Source: Lachnospiraceae bacterium G41
Lineage (GTDB): Bacteria; Bacillota; Clostridia; Lachnospirales; Lachnospiraceae
Direction of reading: 5' to 3'
Assembly (NCBI GenBank): GCA_900100245.1
Contig: FNEU01000001.1
Coordinates: 186,001-250,000 of the forward strand
Length of the DNA: 64,000 bases
Shown here: positions 60,337 to 64,000 of the stretch, one piece after another
Position numbering within the stretch: the stretch's first letter is position 1
Layout: each line of letters starts with the position of its first letter
Program-made: the position numbers and the translations under genes
Notes under the pieces: model-generated
What the model was told of the DNA's origin: nothing
The model's input: only the letters and a program-made list of their open reading frames with translations
Database searches by the model: none

Positions 60337-61086
60337 TTATTCGTAGTCAACGACATTGGTCCATGATAAAAGAAATTCTCTTTCTTCCTCGTTACCTTTA
60401 ACAGACTGGCTGGCTGCAACGATTGGAAGCCATTTCTGAACATACTGTTTGGCCGTATCGCTCTTTTTGCAGAAAAGGTCAAGATATTTGTCTGCGATAT
60501 CCTGTTTGCCCTTAAGACAGAATGTCAGATATGTTCTTGCAACATCCGCAGATGCATTTCCGCTTGTAACATGAGCCCAGTCGATAATATATGCCTTATC
60601 ATCGGGTGTAATGATAACATTTGAAGGAACAAAGTCTCCATGGCATACCTTATCATGCTCAGGCAAAGATGCAAGTCTTGTGTGAAGTTCATATCTGGTA
60701 GTTGCATCAAGTGTAGTGGCACTTATTTTTCTTTGCATCTTTTCTTTTAGCCTGTTTAAATTTGCAACCTTCTTGGAATGAATTTCCATCTGTAAATCCA
60801 CAAAGCGGTTTAAATATTCATCCATCTTTTCAGGATGATCATCCATCATCTTCTGAAGAGTAACACCTTCGACAAACTCAGTTGCAATAGCCCATTTGCC
60901 GTCGATTTTACACACTTCGCGGACTCTGGGAATATTCAGACCGCAATCTTCTACTCTGGCCTGATTGCAGGCTTCGTTTAGAATATCAGCCTTTGAATAA
61001 TCATTTGAAAATACTTTTATCGCAAGATTACCGTCACGGTAAACCGTTTTGTTTTTTCTTTCGGCAATAACTTTATCTAATTTCAT
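60337..61086 (-). CDS. APH/ChoK-like phosphotransferase
   Basis: 249 residues. The N-lobe has the ATP Lys in GNLAIKVFSNDYSKADIL; the catalytic loop is KVCHGDFVPSNVIIT and the Mg2+ motif YIIDWAHVTSG. This is the aminoglycoside/choline kinase-like fold; the actual substrate is unknown and antibiotic resistance should not be assumed. The ATG at 61086 has AAAGGAG upstream; a frame to 61110 adds eight residues without a site. Confidence 0.8.
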   Translation of the reverse strand: MKLDKVIAERKNKTVYRDGNLAIKVFSNDYSKADILNEACNQARVEDCGLNIPRVREVCKIDGKWAIATEFVEGVTLQKMMDDHPEKMDEYLNRFVDLQMEIHSKKVANLNRLKEKMQRKISATTLDATTRYELHTRLASLPEHDKVCHGDFVPSNVIITPDDKAYIIDWAHVTSGNASADVARTYLTFCLKGKQDIADKYLDLFCKKSDTAKQYVQKWLPIVAASQSVKGNEEEREFLLSWTNVVDYE

Positions 61087-61132
61087 AAAATCTCCTTTCT
61101 GACACCTCATCAGTCAGCTTGGCTTTATTCGC

Positions 61133-61158
61133 GCAAAACCGACATCCACCGGATGTCG
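61133..61158 (-). terminator. Probable terminator of adhE
   Basis: GACATCC-ACC-GGATGTC is a perfect 7-bp stem followed on the minus strand by GGTTTTGCGCG, a short T run. Confidence 0.6.
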
Positions 61159-61165
61159 TGCGCCC

Positions 61166-63781
61166 TTATACTTCTTCATGCTTTCCGTAGTAAGCATTAA
61201 GATACATCTGTTTAATCTCTTTTATGAGCGGATATCTCGGATTGGCACCGGTGCACTGATCGTCGAATGCAAGTGTAGCCATTTCATCAAGCTTATCAAG
61301 GAATTCTTTTTCGTCCACACCGTAATCGGCGATGGTTTTCTTTATACCAATCTTTTCCTTAAGCTCATCTAATGCTTTTATGAGATTTTTAAGTTTTGCT
61401 TCGTCATCTTTGCCGCCGAGGCCGAGGTAATCTGCAACCATAGCGTATCTCTCGAGTGTGTGAGGATGATCATACTGCGAGAATGTACCCATTTTAACAG
61501 GTGTTTCACTTGCATTGAACAAAAGTACTTCATCAAGCATAAGTGCATTTGCAACACCGTGAGGAATATGATAAAAAGCACCGAGCTTGTGAGCCATAGA
61601 GTGGCATACGCCAAGGAATGCATTCGCAAATGCCATACCTGCCATTGTAGCAGCATTGGCCATCTTTTCTCTTGCCTCGGGATCGTTAGGTCCGTTGTCG
61701 TAAGCTCTGGGCAGATATTCGAATATCATCTTAAGAGACTGTAATGCTATGCCGTCCGTATAATCGGTAGCCATAATCGAAGCGATTGCCTCTAAGTTAT
61801 GCGATACCGCATCGATACCCGATGCGCTTGTAAGTCCCTTGGGTGCGCTCATATGAAGATCCGCATCCACGATAGCCATGTTTGGAAGCAGTTCGTAATC
61901 AGCCAGAGGATATTTAACTCCGGTAGTTTCATCGGTAATAACCGCAAAAGGAGTAACCTCAGAACCTGTACCTGCAGATGTGGGAATAGCAATGAAGAAT
62001 GCCTTTACGCCCATCTTCGGGAATTCGTAAATCCTCTTTCTGATATCCATGAAACGCATTGCCATATCAAGGAAATCTGCTTCGGGATGTTCATATAAAA
62101 CCCACATGATTTTGGCTGCGTCCATTGCAGAACCGCCGCCTAAAGCAATGATTGTATCAGGCTTGAATTCATTCATTAACATTGCGCCTTCTTTAGCAGA
62201 AGCAAGTGTGGGATCGGGAGCAACATTCGAGAATGTCTGATGAATAATACCCATTTCATCAAGCTTGTCGGTAATGGGTTTTGTGAAGCCGTTTTCGAAA
62301 AGGAATGTATCCGTAACGATGAAGGCTCTTTTCTTTCCATAGTAGTTTTTAAGTTCATCGAGAGCTACGGGAAGGCAGCCCTTCTTAATATATACTTTCT
62401 GAGGTGTTCTGAACCAGAGCATATTCTCTCTCCTTTCGGCTACGGTCTTGATATTCAAAAGATGTTTAACTCCGACATTTTCGCTGACGGAGTTGCCGCC
62501 CCATGAGCCGCATCCTAACGTAAGCGAAGGTGCCAGTTTAAAGTTGTAAATATCTCCGATACCGCCGTGGGAAGAAGGAGTATTGATAAGAATACGGCAG
62601 GTTTTCATTCTCTCGCCGAATTCTGCTATCTTATCCTGTTCTGTAAGAGTATTTAAATATATGGAAGATGTATGTCCGTATCCGCCGTCAGCAATGAGTT
62701 TTTCAGCCTTACTCAGTGCATCTTCAAAGTTCTTCGACTTATACATTGCCAGAACGGGTGAAAGCTTTTCGTGAGCAAATTCTTCCGAAAGTTCAACGCT
62801 TTCGACTTCGCCGATAAGAATCTTGGTCTTTTCGGGAACATTAACCCCTGCAAGTTCTGCAATCTTAAATGCTGACTGACCTACAATCTTGGCATTTAAT
62901 GCACCATTAATAAGAATGGTCTTTCTTACCTTGTCTATTTCATCGGCTTTAAGGAAGTAGCAGCCTCTGTCCTTAAATTCTTTTTTAACCTTAGCATATA
63001 TTTTAGAATCTACTATTACGGATTGTTCTGACGCACAAATCATACCGTTATCAAATGTCTTGGAGTGAATGACAGAGTTAACGGCAAGAATAATATCTGC
63101 ACTTTCATCAATAATGGCGGGTGTATTGCCTGCGCCTACGCCGAGTGCGGGCTTACCGCTCGAATAAGCAGCCTTAACCATTCCGGGACCGCCTGTTGCG
63201 AGGATGATATCCGATTCTTTCATTACGACATTGGTCATATCAAGAGAAGGAACATCAATCCATCTGATGATGCCTTCGGGTGCACCAGCTTTTACTGCAG
63301 CCTCAAGAACCACCTTTGCTGCGGCAATTGTGGAAGCCTTAGCTCTCGGATGAGGGCTGAAGATGATCGCGTTTCTTGTCTTTAAAGCAAGCAAAGCTTT
63401 AAAAATAGCCGTCGATGTGGGGTTGGTGGTAGGAATAACCGCCGCAATAACACCGATGGGTTCAGCAATTTTTTCAATTCCGAATGCCTCATCTTTTTCT
63501 ATTACTCCGCAGGTTTTGGTATCCTTATATTTATTGTAAATATACTCAGCCGCATAGTGGTTTTTAATGACTTTGTCTTCAACAACGCCCATGCCCGTCT
63601 CCTCCACTGCCATTTTGGCAAGAGGAATTCTTTCGGCATTTGCAGCCATAGCAGCTTCTTTAAAAATCTTATCGACCTTATCCTGAGAGTAAAGAGCAAA
63701 CTCTTTCTGCGCTTCTCTTAATTCTTCAAGGGCTTTTTGAAGTTTCTCAACACTGTCGATAATTTCGTATTTGTTTGCCAT
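61166..63781 (-). CDS. adhE: Bifunctional acetaldehyde/alcohol dehydrogenase
   Basis: 871 residues. The CoA-acylating aldehyde dehydrogenase half (1-440) has the catalytic Cys in FDNGMICASEQSVIVD; the iron-dependent alcohol dehydrogenase half (about 460-871) has the NAD motif IALGGGSAMDAAKIMW and the Fe ligands in CHSMAHKLGAFYHIPHGVAN. It reduces acetyl-CoA to ethanol and re-oxidises two NADH in fermentation, usually as filaments (spirosomes). The start has AAAGGAG upstream. A promoter and a candidate Rex operator precede it, fitting control by the NADH/NAD ratio. Confidence 0.97.
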   Translation of the reverse strand: MANKYEIIDSVEKLQKALEELREAQKEFALYSQDKVDKIFKEAAMAANAERIPLAKMAVEETGMGVVEDKVIKNHYAAEYIYNKYKDTKTCGVIEKDEAFGIEKIAEPIGVIAAVIPTTNPTSTAIFKALLALKTRNAIIFSPHPRAKASTIAAAKVVLEAAVKAGAPEGIIRWIDVPSLDMTNVVMKESDIILATGGPGMVKAAYSSGKPALGVGAGNTPAIIDESADIILAVNSVIHSKTFDNGMICASEQSVIVDSKIYAKVKKEFKDRGCYFLKADEIDKVRKTILINGALNAKIVGQSAFKIAELAGVNVPEKTKILIGEVESVELSEEFAHEKLSPVLAMYKSKNFEDALSKAEKLIADGGYGHTSSIYLNTLTEQDKIAEFGERMKTCRILINTPSSHGGIGDIYNFKLAPSLTLGCGSWGGNSVSENVGVKHLLNIKTVAERRENMLWFRTPQKVYIKKGCLPVALDELKNYYGKKRAFIVTDTFLFENGFTKPITDKLDEMGIIHQTFSNVAPDPTLASAKEGAMLMNEFKPDTIIALGGGSAMDAAKIMWVLYEHPEADFLDMAMRFMDIRKRIYEFPKMGVKAFFIAIPTSAGTGSEVTPFAVITDETTGVKYPLADYELLPNMAIVDADLHMSAPKGLTSASGIDAVSHNLEAIASIMATDYTDGIALQSLKMIFEYLPRAYDNGPNDPEAREKMANAATMAGMAFANAFLGVCHSMAHKLGAFYHIPHGVANALMLDEVLLFNASETPVKMGTFSQYDHPHTLERYAMVADYLGLGGKDDEAKLKNLIKALDELKEKIGIKKTIADYGVDEKEFLDKLDEMATLAFDDQCTGANPRYPLIKEIKQMYLNAYYGKHEEV

Positions 63782-63855
63782 TGTTAATCTCCTTTCCGTA
63801 TGTAGATTATATTCTCATAAAAGATTGACATTTTTTTATCAATCTCTATGGTTCA

Positions 63856-63883
63856 AGTATAACACACTATTTTTTTATTGCAA
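63856..63883 (-). promoter_or_regulatory. Promoter of adhE
   Basis: On the minus strand TTGCAA (63878-63883), 16 bases, TATACT (63856-63861). The leader contains a GATTGA/TCAATC inverted repeat (63823-63844). Confidence 0.65.
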
Positions 63884-63890
63884 TAGAAAA

Positions 63891-63908
63891 TCGTTATTTT
63901 TTTAACAA
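63891..63908. promoter_or_regulatory. Candidate Rex operator upstream of adhE
   Basis: TCGTTATTTTTTTAACAA matches the clostridial Rex consensus TTGTTAANNNNTTAACAA at all but two fixed positions, with the right half perfect. It lies directly upstream of the -35 box. Rex represses fermentation genes when NADH is low. AT-rich DNA makes chance matches possible. Confidence 0.45.
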
Positions 63909-63948
63909 TTTTAAAAAATTAAGTGTAAAACTAAGTTTTATAAAACAC

Positions 63949-63977
63949 TTGCATACTTTTGATTGTTTTGATATAAT
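63949..63977 (+). promoter_or_regulatory. Outward promoter at the right edge
   Basis: TTGCAT (63949-63954), exactly 17 bases, TATAAT (63972-63977). It drives something beyond base 64000 on the plus strand, divergent from adhE. Confidence 0.7.
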
Positions 63978-64000
63978 ACACTTCGTTGACCGCTTAGGGG

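Noticed and set aside
60337-61086. Antibiotic-resistance gene
   Set aside because: The fold is that of APH/choline kinases, but this superfamily phosphorylates many metabolites and nothing here points to an aminoglycoside.

Overview
The window looks like a low-GC Firmicute of the class Clostridia, most likely a Lachnospiraceae relative (Butyrivibrio/Roseburia/Eubacterium-like). The reasons are the AT-rich spacers with strong AGGAGG ribosome sites, the dgt-dnaG-rpoD-trmK operon, the infC-rpmI-rplT operon behind an attenuated leader, a PyrB+PyrI aspartate carbamoyltransferase, an 871-residue AdhE, and a DUF5716/DUF5717-like pair that I know from Lachnospiraceae. No rRNA gene is present to fix the species.

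Layout from left to right. 1-5441: type IV pilus genes (pilin cut by the left edge, pilC, pilB), with an IS30-family element between pilin and pilC. 5.7-10.6 kb: a hicAB toxin-antitoxin pair, a possible small RNA, a GH3 beta-glucosidase, a membrane-anchored unknown and a decayed Rpn-type nuclease. 10.6-15.1 kb: a GNAT acetyltransferase, ispF, mgtE with an unusual leader, and purB. 15.6-21.4 kb: a three-gene unit of unknown function (TPR protein, actin/Hsp70-fold protein, 1184-residue giant). 21.6-27.7 kb: mrp, a heterodimeric ABC exporter and a VanZ-like protein. 27.9-31 kb: tRNA-Met, argS and queH. 31.2-35.5 kb: a MoxR/DUF58/transglutaminase operon. 35.5-39.3 kb: folate synthesis (folBK fusion, folP, folE, folC). 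39.3-44.1 kb: a PH-domain protein, a response regulator, pyrBI and two CobW-type GTPases. 44.3-46.1 kb: translation genes and a SEC-C protein. 47-54.8 kb: a Nif3-like protein, a SulP transporter and the dgt-dnaG-rpoD-trmK block. 54.9-64 kb: two tRNA-Leu genes, a NYN/LOTUS protein, a hybrid histidine kinase, a polysaccharide deacetylase, an APH-like kinase and adhE behind a candidate Rex operator. The visible genes are mostly housekeeping.

The most unusual content is non-coding. Several long spacers hold their own array of short inverted arms. Each array has a different arm sequence, but the architecture is shared: two opposed arms, usually 28-30 bp apart, repeated at a fixed period. The periods I measured by hand are 52.0 bp (15151-15600), 62.5 bp (22701-23427), 63.0 bp (46664-46952) and 72.7 bp (29832-30088). 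These are close to 5, 6, 6 and 7 turns of B-DNA, so the period appears to change in steps of about one helical turn. In the 46.7 kb array the spacing is exact although the sequence between the arms has drifted. Two smaller arrays (35 bp and 24 bp period) and a 52/60-bp one do not fit this rule.

Other leads are: an 11-mer, GGTTKACATAA, that recurs in several genes in different reading frames; a three-times-22-residue repeat inserted in queH that carries the same word; an mgtE leader with a 26-codon upstream ORF and a hairpin that would hide the mgtE start; and a family of GTGCCAGGC palindromes that serves as terminators and creates false N-terminal extensions. All positions were read by eye, so periods should be recomputed before use.
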